From: Micromonospora alfalfae
Lineage (GTDB): Bacteria; Actinomycetota; Actinomycetes; Mycobacteriales; Micromonosporaceae
DNA length: 64,000 nucleotides
Direction: 5' to 3'
Assembly: GCF_022230925.1 (NCBI RefSeq)
Contig: NZ_JAKKFH010000007.1
Location: 109,308 to 173,307, forward strand
The notes under the pieces are model-generated. The model worked only from the letters and a program-made list of their open reading frames with translations, was not told where the DNA came from and ran no database searches. The translations under genes and the position numbers were made by a program. Positions 24,668 through 33,407 of the stretch are shown here, one piece after another (position 1 is the stretch's first letter; each line of letters begins with the position of its first letter).

Positions 24668-26137
24668 ATGAGAGCGGTGTGGCGGGTGGCCGACGTACGG
24701 GCGGCCGAGGCGGGGTTGATGGGCACACTGCCGGAGGGGACGCTGATGCAGCGGGCCGCCGCCGGCCTGGCCCGCCGGGCCGCGCTCCTGCTCGCCGAGC
24801 GGGGCGGAGTCTACGGAGGCCGGGTCCTGCTGCTGGTCGGCTCCGGTGACAACGGTGGCGACGCGCTGTACGCGGGGGAGCGGTTGGCCCGCCGAGGTGT
24901 CCAGGTGTCCGCCCTGCTGCTCACCCCCGGGCGGGCGCACGCCGCCGGCCTGGCCGCGCTGCGAGCCGCCGGTGGCCGGCTGGTGCCGGAACCGGCCGGC
25001 CCTGTCGACCTGGTCCTCGACGGCATCGTCGGCATCGGTGGCACCGGCGGGCTACGGGCGAACGCGGACGAGGTGGTCCAGCGCCTCGGTGAGCTGCGCG
25101 GACGCGACGGGGGACGGGCCACAGTGCTGGCTGTCGACGTGCCCAGCGGAGTCGCTGTCGACACCGGCCACGTGCCGCTGTCCGCGTCCGGCCGGCCCAC
25201 CGCGGTCCGCGCCGACGTGACTGTGGCCTTCGGCGCGCTGAAGCCCGCCCTTGTGGTCGGGCCGGCCGCCGCCCTGGCCGGGCAGGTCGAGCTGGTCGAC
25301 ATCGGGCTGCGGCAGTGGCTTCGCGGCACCCCGGCGCTGCGGGTCACCGAGTGGTCCGACCTGGTCGACTGGTGGCCCCGGCTGGGCCCGGCGTCGGAGA
25401 AGTACACCAGGGGCGTGGTGGGGGTGGCGACCGGCTCGGCGACCTACCCCGGTGCGGCGGTGCTCTCCGTGGGCGGCGCCCTGGCCGGGCCGACCGGCCT
25501 GGTCCGCTACGCCGGCAGCGCCCGCGCCGAGGTGCTGCACCAGCATCCGTCGGTGATCGCCAGTGGGCGGGTCGCCGACGCGGGCCGGGTGCAGGCCTGG
25601 GTCTGCGGCTCCGGGCTGGGCACCGGTGCTGACGCGGCGGCCGAGCTGCGCGCCGTACTGGCCGCACCGGTGCCTGTGGTGCTCGACGCCGACGCCCTGA
25701 CTCTGCTGGTGGACGGCTCGCTCGCCGACCGGCTGCGCGGTCGGGACGCGCCCATCGTGGTCACCCCGCACGACCGGGAGTTCACCCGTCTCTGCGGGGA
25801 GGAGCCGGGCGCCGACCGGGTCGGCGCCGCGCTGCGGCTGGCGGCCTGGATGAACGCGGTGGTGCTGCTCAAGGGCGATCGCACCGTGATCGGCACGCCG
25901 GACGGTCGGGCGTACGTCAACCCGACCGGCACCCCGGCACTGGCCACCGGCGGCACCGGCGACGTGTTGGCCGGGCTGCTCGGCTCACTGCTGGCGGCCG
26001 GGGTACCCGCCGATCGGGCCGCCGCCTCGGCCGCGTACCTGCACGGGCTCGCCGGGCGGGAGGCGGCGCGGGGTGGGCCGGTGACCGCGCCCGACGTGGC
26101 GACCGCCCTGCGTCCGGTGCTGGCCCGGCTGGGCTGA
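24668..26137 (+). CDS. nnr: Bifunctional NAD(P)H-hydrate epimerase / ADP-dependent dehydratase
   Basis: A 489-residue metabolite-repair enzyme that restores damaged NADHX/NADPHX. The N-terminal epimerase half contains MQRAAAGLARRAA and the nucleotide loop VGSGDNGGDALYAGERLARRG. The C-terminal kinase-like dehydratase half contains SEKYTRGVVGVATGSATYPGAAVLS, VLDADALTLL, VVTPHDREFTRL, LKGDRTVIGTPDGRAYVNPTGTPALATGGTGDVLAGLLG. The start MRAVWRVADVRAAE is the family start. Placed between acpS and alr as in other actinomycetes. Confidence 0.95.
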   Translation: MRAVWRVADVRAAEAGLMGTLPEGTLMQRAAAGLARRAALLLAERGGVYGGRVLLLVGSGDNGGDALYAGERLARRGVQVSALLLTPGRAHAAGLAALRAAGGRLVPEPAGPVDLVLDGIVGIGGTGGLRANADEVVQRLGELRGRDGGRATVLAVDVPSGVAVDTGHVPLSASGRPTAVRADVTVAFGALKPALVVGPAAALAGQVELVDIGLRQWLRGTPALRVTEWSDLVDWWPRLGPASEKYTRGVVGVATGSATYPGAAVLSVGGALAGPTGLVRYAGSARAEVLHQHPSVIASGRVADAGRVQAWVCGSGLGTGADAAAELRAVLAAPVPVVLDADALTLLVDGSLADRLRGRDAPIVVTPHDREFTRLCGEEPGADRVGAALRLAAWMNAVVLLKGDRTVIGTPDGRAYVNPTGTPALATGGTGDVLAGLLGSLLAAGVPADRAAASAAYLHGLAGREAARGGPVTAPDVATALRPVLARLG

Positions 26138-26215
26138 ACGGGGCGGTTCCGGCTGCGGTGCCCGGATCGCCGTGTCGGGACGTGCGTCGCCGCCCGCGGT
26201 GATCACGGCGGAAAG

Positions 26216-26221
26216 TAGGCT
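26216..26221 (+). promoter_or_regulatory. Leaderless-type -10 of alr
   Basis: TAGGCT, 6 bases before the ATG. Confidence 0.58.
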
Positions 26222-26227
26222 GGGTGC

Positions 26228-27346
26228 ATGTGGCAGGCCGAGGTACGCGTCGATCTTGACGCCATCCGCGAGAACGTGAGCAGGCTCCGCTCCGGCACCA
26301 CCGCCGAGTTGATGGCAGTGGTGAAGGCCGACGGGTACGGCCACGGCATGCTTCCGGCCGCCCGCGCGGCGCTCGACGCCGGCGCTGACTGGCTCGGTGT
26401 CTGCACCCTCGACGAGGCGCTCACCCTGCGGCGGGCCGGGGTGACAGTGCCGGTGCTGGCCTGGCTGCTCGCCCCCGGATTGCCGCTGCACGAGGGGGTC
26501 AGCGCCGGAGTGGACCTGGGCGCGGCCAGCCTGGCGCAACTGGACGAGATGATCGAGGCGAGTCGCCTCGCCGGGCGTCCCGCCCGCCTGCACCTCAAGA
26601 TCGACACGGGGTTGTCCCGGGGCGGTGCGACGGTCGCCGACTGGCCCGCGCTGCTGGACGCCGCAGCCAAGGCGCAGGCCGACGGCCTGGTCGAGGTGGT
26701 CGGCGTGTGGAGCCACTTCGTGTACGCGGACTCGCCGGGCCACCCCACCACCGACCGCCAACTGGCCGTCTTCCACGAAGGACTGGCCATGGTCGAACGG
26801 GCCGGGCTGCGGCCGCGCTGGCGGCACCTCGCCAACTCGGCCGCCACCCTCACCCGCCCGGACACCCACTTCGACCTGGTCCGCCCCGGCCTGGCCATCT
26901 ACGGGCTGTCCCCGGTGGCCGGCGAGACGTACGGGCTGCGGCCGGCGATGACCGCCCGCGCCCGGGTGATGCTCACCAAGCGGGTGCCCGGCGGCACCGG
27001 TATCTCCTACGGGCACGCCTACACCACGGAAGCCGACGCGAACCTGGCAGTGGTGCCGCTCGGGTACGCCGACGGGGTTCCACGGCACGCGTCGAACACC
27101 GGCCCGGTGCAGCTCGGCGGTGCACGCCGGACGATCTCGGGGCGGGTCTGCATGGACCAGTTCGTGCTCGACTGCGGCGACGACCCGGTGGCCGACGGCG
27201 ACGTGGCGACGCTCTTCGGCAGCGGCGTCGACGGCGAACCGACAGCCGACGACTGGGCCGAGGCGGTCGGCACGATCAACTACGAGATCGTCACCCGGTT
27301 CGGCGGCACGCGAGTACCCCGGGTCTACGACGGCGAGAAACCGTGA
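26228..27346 (+). CDS. alr: Alanine racemase
   Basis: A 372-residue PLP enzyme that supplies D-alanine for peptidoglycan. The PLP lysine is K33 in VVKADGYGHG. The second catalytic base is the Tyr in GISYGHAYTT. Other landmarks are LAIYGLSPV and GRVCMDQFVLD. The start at 26228 is set by the -10 element and the family N-terminus (WQAEVRVDLDAIRENVSRLR). The downstream hydrolase gene follows after 55 bp. Confidence 0.97.
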   Translation: MWQAEVRVDLDAIRENVSRLRSGTTAELMAVVKADGYGHGMLPAARAALDAGADWLGVCTLDEALTLRRAGVTVPVLAWLLAPGLPLHEGVSAGVDLGAASLAQLDEMIEASRLAGRPARLHLKIDTGLSRGGATVADWPALLDAAAKAQADGLVEVVGVWSHFVYADSPGHPTTDRQLAVFHEGLAMVERAGLRPRWRHLANSAATLTRPDTHFDLVRPGLAIYGLSPVAGETYGLRPAMTARARVMLTKRVPGGTGISYGHAYTTEADANLAVVPLGYADGVPRHASNTGPVQLGGARRTISGRVCMDQFVLDCGDDPVADGDVATLFGSGVDGEPTADDWAEAVGTINYEIVTRFGGTRVPRVYDGEKP

Positions 27347-27401
27347 GCGTGAGGAGTGAGCCGGGGTCGCGAGCCCCGCAGTCGCGAACCAAGGTGGCGC
27401 C

Positions 27402-28505
27402 ATGAGTTACCGCGTTCCGCGTCCGCGGACGGCCGCGGGTCGGGTCGCGGGGATCGTCGGCGCGGCGGTGGGGGTGGCCGCGGCAGGTCTGGCGGCTGGC
27501 GTCGCGACCGAGCGGACCCTGGTCCGCCGGCTCAAGGCCGACCCGGCCGACCGCTACGCGCACGAGACGTTCGACCAGCAGCGGTACGACGAGGCGTTCC
27601 GCCTGGAACTGCCGGACGGCACCGACATCCACGTCGAGGTGGTCGAGCCGACCCGGCCGGTGCCGGGGCGACCGACCGTGGTGCTGGTGCACGGCTTCTG
27701 CCTGGACATGGGGACGTTCCACTTCCAGCGCCAGATGCTCGCCGCCCGCGGTGACTACCGGATCGTGGCGTACGACCAGCCCGGTCACGGCCGGTCCGGC
27801 CGGCTGGAGACCGGGGAGTACGACCTCGCCGTGCTCGGCCGGACGCTGCGCCAGGTGATCGACCGAACCGCCCCGGACGGCCCGCTGGTGCTTGTCGGCC
27901 ACTCGATGGGCGGCATGACGATCATGGCGTTCGCCGAGCTGTTTCCGGAGCTGTTCGGTGACCGGGTGGTGGGCACCGTTCTGATGGCCACGTCGGGCGG
28001 GCTCATCGCGGAGACCAAGCTGGTCGCGCCCGCGCTGCTCGGCCGGGTCGGCGGCCCGGTGCTCTACATGGTCAGCAACGCCACCCGGTACGGCGGCCCG
28101 GTGATCGACAAGGCCCGCAAGTCGACGTCGAACGTGGCCTGGCTGCTGACCCGCAGGTACGGCTTCGGTACCCGTAAGCCCAGCCCGTCGCTGGTGTCCT
28201 ACGTGGAGACGATGAACTCCCGGACGTCGGCCGACACGGTGACCCGCTATCTGCGGACCCTGGCCACCCACTCGCGCTTCCCGGCGTTGGCGGCGCTGGC
28301 GGCGACTCCGGTGCTCGTGGTGGTCGGCGACAAGGACATGATCACGCCGGTGACGCACTCCGAGGAGATCGTCCGCCGGTTGCCGCACGCCGAGTTCGTG
28401 AAGATCAAGGACAGCGGCCACGTGGTGATGTTGGAGCACGCGGACGAGGTCAACGCCGCCCTGGCGCGGTTCCTGGAATCATTGCAGAGCGTGGAGGAAC
28501 GGTGA
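27402..28505 (+). CDS. Membrane-anchored alpha/beta hydrolase
   Basis: A 367-residue protein with an N-terminal hydrophobic anchor (AGRVAGIVGAAVGVAAAGLAAGVA) and an alpha/beta-hydrolase domain: oxyanion loop VLVHGFCLDMG, nucleophile elbow LVGHSMGGMTIM, acid in VGDKDMITP and His in DSGHVVMLEH. The triad is complete, so an esterase/lipase-type activity is likely; the substrate is unknown. It overlaps tsaE by ATGA. The gap to alr carries a CGGGG/CCCCG hairpin and an AAGGTGG ribosome site. The same alr-hydrolase-tsaE order is common in actinobacteria. Confidence 0.87.
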   Translation: MSYRVPRPRTAAGRVAGIVGAAVGVAAAGLAAGVATERTLVRRLKADPADRYAHETFDQQRYDEAFRLELPDGTDIHVEVVEPTRPVPGRPTVVLVHGFCLDMGTFHFQRQMLAARGDYRIVAYDQPGHGRSGRLETGEYDLAVLGRTLRQVIDRTAPDGPLVLVGHSMGGMTIMAFAELFPELFGDRVVGTVLMATSGGLIAETKLVAPALLGRVGGPVLYMVSNATRYGGPVIDKARKSTSNVAWLLTRRYGFGTRKPSPSLVSYVETMNSRTSADTVTRYLRTLATHSRFPALAALAATPVLVVVGDKDMITPVTHSEEIVRRLPHAEFVKIKDSGHVVMLEHADEVNAALARFLESLQSVEER

Positions 28506-28984
28506 GTCACGTCGTCAAGCTGCCGACCGTCGAGGACACTCGGGACTTCGGCCGGCGGCTGGCAGGGCTGCTGCGCGCCGGCGACCTGGTGCTGTTGACC
28601 GGCCCGTTGGGCGCCGGCAAGACCGCACTCACCCAGGGCATCGGCACCGGGCTCGGTGTCCTCGGAGACATCACCTCGCCGACCTTCGTGATCGCCCGGG
28701 TGCACCGCCCCGACCCGGTCCGGGGCGGCCGGGTGGCGCTCGTGCACGCCGACGCGTACCGGTTGGGTGACGCCACCGACCCGCGCGCCGAGATCGACGA
28801 CCTGGACCTCGACGCGTCGGTGGACGACTCGGTGACAGTGGTGGAGTGGGGCGAGGGCCTGGTGGAGCAGTTGGTGGACGCGCACCTGCGGGTTCGCATC
28901 GACCGCCGCGACGACGACACCCGCATCGTCGAGCTGGACCCGGTCGGCGGTGACTGGGCCCGGCGGCTCGCCGACCTGGGCTAG
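28502..28984 (+). CDS. tsaE: tRNA threonylcarbamoyladenosine biosynthesis ATPase
   Basis: A 160-residue P-loop protein that helps TsaB-TsaD make t6A37 in tRNAs. Walker A is LTGPLGAGKTALTQG, followed by TSPTFVIARVH; the Walker B-like pair and the VVEWGEGL motif are present. The ATG overlaps the hydrolase stop. Its partners tsaB and tsaD lie 2-3 kb downstream, separated from it by ung and an HTH gene. Confidence 0.96.
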   Translation: MSHVVKLPTVEDTRDFGRRLAGLLRAGDLVLLTGPLGAGKTALTQGIGTGLGVLGDITSPTFVIARVHRPDPVRGGRVALVHADAYRLGDATDPRAEIDDLDLDASVDDSVTVVEWGEGLVEQLVDAHLRVRIDRRDDDTRIVELDPVGGDWARRLADLG

Positions 28985-29049
28985 GTCGGTGGCTGTCGTA
29001 CCCGATGCCTAGAGTGCGGGAGACCGACCCGCGCTGTGAGAGGTTCCCG

Positions 29050-29751
29050 ATGCCCGACGACGCTCCCGCCCTGGATCTGCTGGCCCTGCTGCCGGAGCAG
29101 TGGCGCACAGTGCTCACCCCGCACCTCGACCCGGCACGCACCGCCGCGCTGGGCGACTTCGTCGCCCGGGAATACGCGACGCAGACGGTCTTCCCGCCGC
29201 TGGAGGATCTGTTCTCGGCATACCGGCTCTGCCCGCCGCAGGGCACCCGGGTGCTCATCCTCGGGCAGGATCCCTACCACCGGGCTGGGCAGGCACACGG
29301 GTTGAGCTTCAGCGTCCGCGACGGTGTGACGGTGCCGCCGTCGTTGCGCAACGTCTTCAAGGAGTTGGGCGAGGACGTGGGCGTCCCCAAGCCGCGCAGC
29401 GGCAACCTCGACGGGTGGGCCGCACAGGGGGTGCTGCTGCTCAACGCGGTGCTGACCGTCCGGCAGGCCACCCCGGGCTCGCACGCCAACGCCGGCTGGG
29501 AAGAGTTCACCGACGCGACCATCCGGGCACTGGACGCGACACCGGACCGGGTGGTCTTCCTGTTCTGGGGTGGCTACGCCCGCAAGAAGGCGGCGCTGGT
29601 CACCAGTCCGCAGCACGTGGTGCTGGAGGCGGGTCACCCCAGCCCGATGAACCCGCGCGGCTTCCTCGGTAGCCGCCCGTTCAGCGCCGCCAACAAGGCA
29701 CTCGCCGACGCCGGCCTGCCCACCATCGACTGGGAGCGCACCGCCGGCTGA
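29050..29751 (+). CDS. ung: Uracil-DNA glycosylase, family 1
   Basis: A 233-residue enzyme that removes uracil from DNA. The water-activating loop is LGQDPYHRAGQAHGLSFSV with Asp74. The Leu-insertion loop region reads AGHPSPMNPRGFLGSRPFS, slightly different from the usual HPSPLS. The start MPDDAPAL follows a GAGAGG site, and a TAGAGT -10 element lies at 29010-29015. It seems to be an independent gene placed inside the tsa block. Confidence 0.95.
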   Translation: MPDDAPALDLLALLPEQWRTVLTPHLDPARTAALGDFVAREYATQTVFPPLEDLFSAYRLCPPQGTRVLILGQDPYHRAGQAHGLSFSVRDGVTVPPSLRNVFKELGEDVGVPKPRSGNLDGWAAQGVLLLNAVLTVRQATPGSHANAGWEEFTDATIRALDATPDRVVFLFWGGYARKKAALVTSPQHVVLEAGHPSPMNPRGFLGSRPFSAANKALADAGLPTIDWERTAG

Positions 29752-29833
29752 GCCCGCTCGTCAACGTCCTGCTGCTCGCCTGGCGGCCTGAACGGGCCGT
29801 CGACGTCCGTCAGTTGGCGCTACCGGCGCTGGC

Positions 29834-30538
29834 TCAGCTTCCGCTGGCTGACTGCCGGCCCCGGTAGCGGCGCAACAGCTCGGCGGCGCGTGGGTCGCTC
29901 AGCTCCAACTCGACGAGCGGCACCACCTGGTAACTCCGCCCACCGTGACGCACCTCGATCGTCTCGGGCAGCTCGTCGCACATCGTGGCCCTGATCTCTC
30001 CGTACCGGGTCGACCAAAAGTGTTCGCCCGGCTCGTCAGGCTCCAACCACACGCCGCCGAACTCACCCCAGCGAGCGTCCCACCGCTGGCCGTAGTTCGT
30101 CTCCAGCCAGCGGGTGAAGAGTTTGGCGTCCTGCCAGCGCAGGGCGATCTCCAGCGCGTCCACCGGCACCGGCGCTCCCTGCAACAGCGCTGCGGCACAC
30201 CCGGTGATCACCTGCGGAAAGTCGGTGAGCCGATCCAGCAGCCGATTCACATTCAGCCCGTCGATCCGCTCCGCGATCGGCCGGGCGGCCAGGTCGTCGA
30301 TCCGGGCGTCGAGGTGCGCGTCCAGCGGCTCAACCCCGATGACCAACTGCACATCCATCGCGGCGAGCAACCGTTCCAGCACCGGGACGGTCGTCGCTCG
30401 CTCACCACGCTCGAACCGGGCCACCGCTGCCTGGTCGACCCCGGCGAGCGCGGCCAACTGGCGCTGGCTCAGGTCGCGCAGGTGTCGTTGATGCCGCACG
30501 ACAGCGCCGAGCACTGTGACAAGGCGAGTGGATGACAT
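29834..30538 (-). CDS. HTH (XRE) protein with C-terminal nucleotidyltransferase-like domain, unknown role
   Basis: A 234-residue protein. Residues ~1-65 are an XRE helix-turn-helix (RLVTVLGAVVRHQRHLRDLSQRQLAALAGVDQAAVARFERGERATTVPVLERLL). Residues ~95-225 look like a degenerate nucleotidyltransferase-superfamily domain (VITGCAAALLQGAPVPVDALEIALRW ... VVPLVELELSDPRAAELLRRYR), where the metal Asp pair would be DALE. It stands alone between ung and tsaB, on the opposite strand. A regulator or single-gene antitoxin-like protein are both possible. Start MSSTRL is chosen; MVHHAG is 18 bases upstream. Confidence 0.7.
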   Translation of the reverse strand: MSSTRLVTVLGAVVRHQRHLRDLSQRQLAALAGVDQAAVARFERGERATTVPVLERLLAAMDVQLVIGVEPLDAHLDARIDDLAARPIAERIDGLNVNRLLDRLTDFPQVITGCAAALLQGAPVPVDALEIALRWQDAKLFTRWLETNYGQRWDARWGEFGGVWLEPDEPGEHFWSTRYGEIRATMCDELPETIEVRHGGRSYQVVPLVELELSDPRAAELLRRYRGRQSASGS

Positions 30539-30659
30539 CCCGGCATGGTGGACCACTGGCGGGATGTCCGCGATCCCGCTACGGCAGATCGGCGAAATGC
30601 CGCCGATCCGGACCCGGGGATCGCCAGGCCCGTGAACCGGCGGATGGTGAGCCTTACTT

Positions 30660-30715
30660 CAATGAGCGTGATGTCCGTGAGTCATCACGATGACTCAGAG
30701 ACATCAGGCTCATTG
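30660..30715. repeat. 27-bp imperfect inverted repeat with 2-base loop
   Basis: Arms 30660-30686 and 30689-30715 match at 24 of 27 positions. They begin CAATGAGC and meet at GAGTCATC. No partner copy was found in this window. Confidence 0.8.
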
Positions 30716-30895
30716 GGGAATGTGGCTCGAGCGCTTGTCCGAGGGCCAGGCGGTTGGCCCGGTCGCACCCAATGGCTACGGCGGCGGGCAAGCCCGTGGC
30801 GGGGCGAAGGCCGCGGGTGGGGTGAAGGCCGTGGTGCGGTGAAGGCCGCGGGCGGTGGCGGGGCGGGGCATGACCGGGGCGGAGGGCGGGGCGGC

Positions 30896-30901
30896 TAGGC
30901 T
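30896..30901 (+). promoter_or_regulatory. Leaderless-type -10 of tsaB
   Basis: TAGGCT, 8 bases before the GTG start. Confidence 0.55.
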
Positions 30902-30909
30902 GGCTTACC

Positions 30910-31587
30910 GTGCTCGTACTCGTGGTGGACAGCTCGACCCCCGCGGTCACCGCGGCGCTGGTGGAGGTCTCGGCAGACGGTGTGGCGTCGCGGGCGCACC
31001 GGTGCACCGTCGACGCCCGCGCCCACGGTGAGCTGCTCGCGCCCCAGGTGGATGCGGTCCTCGCCGACGCTGACGCGCGCCCGCGTGACCTGGCCGCCAT
31101 CGTCGCCGGGCTCGGTCCGGGTCCGTTCACCGGGCTACGGGTCGGCCTGGTGACCGCCGCGACGATGGGTCAGGTGCTCGGCATCCCCACGTACGGCGTC
31201 TGTTCGCTGGATGCCATCGGTTACCCGGCGGCGTCCGGCGCGCCCGTCCTGGCCGCCAGCGACGCCCGCCGCAAGGAGCTCTACTGGGCCGTCTACGACG
31301 GCGCCGGCCAGCGGATCGTCGGACCCGAGGTGTCCGCGCCGGCGGTCGCCGCCGCGCGCGCCCGCGAACTGGGCGCGACGATCGCGGTCGGTGACGGCGC
31401 GCACCGGTACGCCGAGGTCCTGGACCTGCCCGTTCGGGTCGAGCCGCGCTACCCGGACGCGACAGTGCTGGCGTTGCTCGCCGCCGAGCGGATCCGGGCG
31501 CGGGCGACCAGTGAGCGGCTCACCCCGCTCTACCTGCGCCGCCCCGACGCGGTGGCGGCGACCGGCCGCAAACCGGTCCTGCCATGA
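30910..31587 (+). CDS. tsaB: tRNA threonylcarbamoyladenosine biosynthesis protein TsaB
   Basis: A 225-residue ASKHA-fold protein, the non-catalytic partner of TsaD. It starts VLVLVVDSSTPAVTAALVE and contains the family signature GLGPGPFTGLRVGLVTAATMGQVLGIPTYGV, then SDARRKELYWAVYD. The GTG start is supported by the -10 element 8 bases upstream. It overlaps rimI by ATGA. The tail of about 25 residues ([20 protein letters not shown]) is usual. Confidence 0.96.
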   Translation: MLVLVVDSSTPAVTAALVEVSADGVASRAHRCTVDARAHGELLAPQVDAVLADADARPRDLAAIVAGLGPGPFTGLRVGLVTAATMGQVLGIPTYGVCSLDAIGYPAASGAPVLAASDARRKELYWAVYDGAGQRIVGPEVSAPAVAAARARELGATIAVGDGAHRYAEVLDLPVRVEPRYPDATVLALLAAERIRARATSERLTPLYLRRPDAVAATGRKPVLP

Positions 31588-32066
31588 CGGCGGTACGGCT
31601 CGAACCGTTCCGCTGGTGGCACATCGACGACGTGCTGCCGATCGAGGCGGACCTGTTCGGCGCTGAGAAGTGGTCGCCCGCCATGTTCTGGAGCGAGCTC
31701 GCCAACGGGCACCACTACCGGCTCGCCGTCGACGCGGACGGGTCGGTGCTCGGTTACGCAGGGCTCGCCGGCCTTCCGCCGGACGAGGTGTGGGTGCAGA
31801 ACATCGCCGTCCGCCGGGACGCCCAGCGGCGCGGCGTAGGGCGTGCCCTGCTGGAGGAGCTGCTCGCCGAGGCGGTCCGGCGCGACGCCCGCAGCACCCT
31901 GCTGGAGGTCGCCGTGGACAACGCCGCAGCTCAGCGGCTCTACGCGACGTACGGTTTCGAGCCGATCGGGGTGCGGCGCGGCTACTACCAACCGAGCAAC
32001 ACCGACGCGCTGGTCATGCGGCGCGACGCCGAGCCGACCGGGGACGGACCACACGACCATGGCTGA
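31584..32066 (+). CDS. rimI: Ribosomal-protein-alanine N-acetyltransferase (GNAT)
   Basis: A 160-residue GNAT. The acetyl-CoA loop is [23 protein letters not shown], and the C-terminal motif is [36 protein letters not shown]. RimI acetylates the N-terminus of ribosomal protein S18 in E. coli; in actinobacteria the target is less certain. It sits between tsaB and tsaD with overlaps on both sides, the usual order. Confidence 0.94.
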   Translation: MTAVRLEPFRWWHIDDVLPIEADLFGAEKWSPAMFWSELANGHHYRLAVDADGSVLGYAGLAGLPPDEVWVQNIAVRRDAQRRGVGRALLEELLAEAVRRDARSTLLEVAVDNAAAQRLYATYGFEPIGVRRGYYQPSNTDALVMRRDAEPTGDGPHDHG

Positions 32067-33105
32067 CGAACCACTGATCCTGGGTATCGAGACCTCCTGC
32101 GACGAGACCGGTGTCGGCATCGTGCGGGGGCACACACTGCTGGCCGACGCGCTCGCCTCCAGCGTCGAGGAACACGCCCGGTTCGGGGGCGTGGTGCCGG
32201 AGGTGGCCAGCCGGGCACACCTGGAGGCCATCGTGCCGACGATGGACCGGGCACTGACCGAGGCCGGTGTCACGCTGGCCGACATCGACGCGATCGCTGT
32301 CACCTCGGGGCCGGGGCTGGCCGGTGCGTTGCTGGTCGGCGTCGCTGCCGCCAAGGGGTACGCGGTCGCCGCCGAGAAACCCATCTACGGCGTCAACCAC
32401 CTCGCCGCCCACGTCGCTGTGGACACCCTTGAGCACGGCCCACTGCCCGAACCCGCCATCGCCCTCCTGGTGTCCGGCGGTCACTCGTCCCTCCTGCTCG
32501 TGGACGACCTGGCCCGGGGTGTCACCCCGCTGGGCGCCACCATCGACGACGCGGCCGGGGAAGCGTTCGACAAGGTCGCCCGGCTGCTCGGGTTGCCGTT
32601 CCCGGGCGGCCCGCCCATCGACCGGGAGGCCCGTGCCGGCGACGCCGCAGCGATCGCCTTCCCCCGCGGGCTGACCGCCGCGAAGGATCTTGCCGCCCAC
32701 CGGTACGACTTCTCGTTCTCGGGTTTGAAGACCGCGGTGGCCCGGTGGGTCGAGGCCCGCCAGCGCGCCGGTGAGCCGGTTCCGGTGGCCGACGTGGCCG
32801 CGTCCTTCCAGGAGGCGGTCTGTGACGTCCTGACCAGCAAGGCGCTCGCCGCCTGCCGGGCGCAGGGCATCGAGACCCTGGTCATCGGCGGGGGAGTGGC
32901 AGCGAACTCGCGACTGCGGGCGATGGCCGAGCAGCGAGCCGAGAAGTACGGCATCCGGGTCCGGGTACCCCGGCCGAAGCTGTGCACCGACAACGGCGCG
33001 ATGGTGGCCGCGCTCGGTTCGCACCTGGTCGCCGCCGGTGTCGCCCCGAGCCGACTGGACCTGCCAGCCGATTCGGCACTGCCGCTGACCACTGTCAGCG
33101 TGTGA
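32059..33105 (+). CDS. tsaD: tRNA N6-adenosine threonylcarbamoyltransferase TsaD
   Basis: A 348-residue catalytic subunit for t6A37. It starts with [19 protein letters not shown]. The metal-binding His residues are H114 and H118 in [12 protein letters not shown]. Also present: [53 protein letters not shown] and [15 protein letters not shown] 32059 overlaps the rimI stop by 8 bp; the longer open frame upstream is a shadow of rimI. Confidence 0.97.
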   Translation: MADEPLILGIETSCDETGVGIVRGHTLLADALASSVEEHARFGGVVPEVASRAHLEAIVPTMDRALTEAGVTLADIDAIAVTSGPGLAGALLVGVAAAKGYAVAAEKPIYGVNHLAAHVAVDTLEHGPLPEPAIALLVSGGHSSLLLVDDLARGVTPLGATIDDAAGEAFDKVARLLGLPFPGGPPIDREARAGDAAAIAFPRGLTAAKDLAAHRYDFSFSGLKTAVARWVEARQRAGEPVPVADVAASFQEAVCDVLTSKALAACRAQGIETLVIGGGVAANSRLRAMAEQRAEKYGIRVRVPRPKLCTDNGAMVAALGSHLVAAGVAPSRLDLPADSALPLTTVSV

Positions 33106-33119
33106 CGGGAGCGGCGAAC

Positions 33120-33374
33120 ATGATCGTGCGGATGTGGGAGGCGCGCGCCGAGGCGTACGGAGTCGCCGACCTGATCACCTGGGTGTGCGACACCGCCCTG
33201 CCCGAGTTGGAGCACGACCCGCTCCACGTCTCCAGCGAGGTCTTCTCCTCCACCGACCACCGCGTGGTGGTGATCTCCAAGTGGCGCAGCAGCCCTCGCC
33301 CGCTGCCGGACCCGCCAGCCCTGCTGGTGGCCCGCGCCCCGCACTCCTGGGACTTCACCCAGGTAGACCGGTAA
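33120..33374 (+). CDS. Small protein of unknown function downstream of tsaD
   Basis: An 84-residue protein: MIVRMWEARAEAYGVADLITWVCDTALPELE, then SSEVFSSTDHRVVVISKWRSSPRPLPDPPALLVARAPHSWDFTQVDR. The pattern (beta-alpha-beta with a WxxR near the middle) could be a short dimeric alpha/beta barrel of the antibiotic-monooxygenase type, but this is only a guess. It lies 14 bp behind tsaD with a CGGGAGCGG ribosome site, so it is probably co-transcribed. Confidence 0.68.
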   Translation: MIVRMWEARAEAYGVADLITWVCDTALPELEHDPLHVSSEVFSSTDHRVVVISKWRSSPRPLPDPPALLVARAPHSWDFTQVDR

Positions 33375-33407
33375 CGCGAGCCACCATCCAGGCCGCCGGC
33401 TGACCGG

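Larger units (their letters stand above)
30539..30909. other. Non-coding gap upstream of tsaB
   Basis: The 371 bp hold a long inverted repeat at 30660-30715, then about 100 bp of G-rich sequence with loose repeats of GGGGTGAAGGCCG (30798-30870), and the tsaB -10 element. No credible gene was found. Confidence 0.6.

Noticed and set aside
27346..27401. REP-like element GAGTGAGCCGGGGTCGCGAGCCCC between alr and the hydrolase gene
   Set aside because: The hairpin is only 5 bp and there is a single copy here; it may recur in the genome but this window cannot show that.
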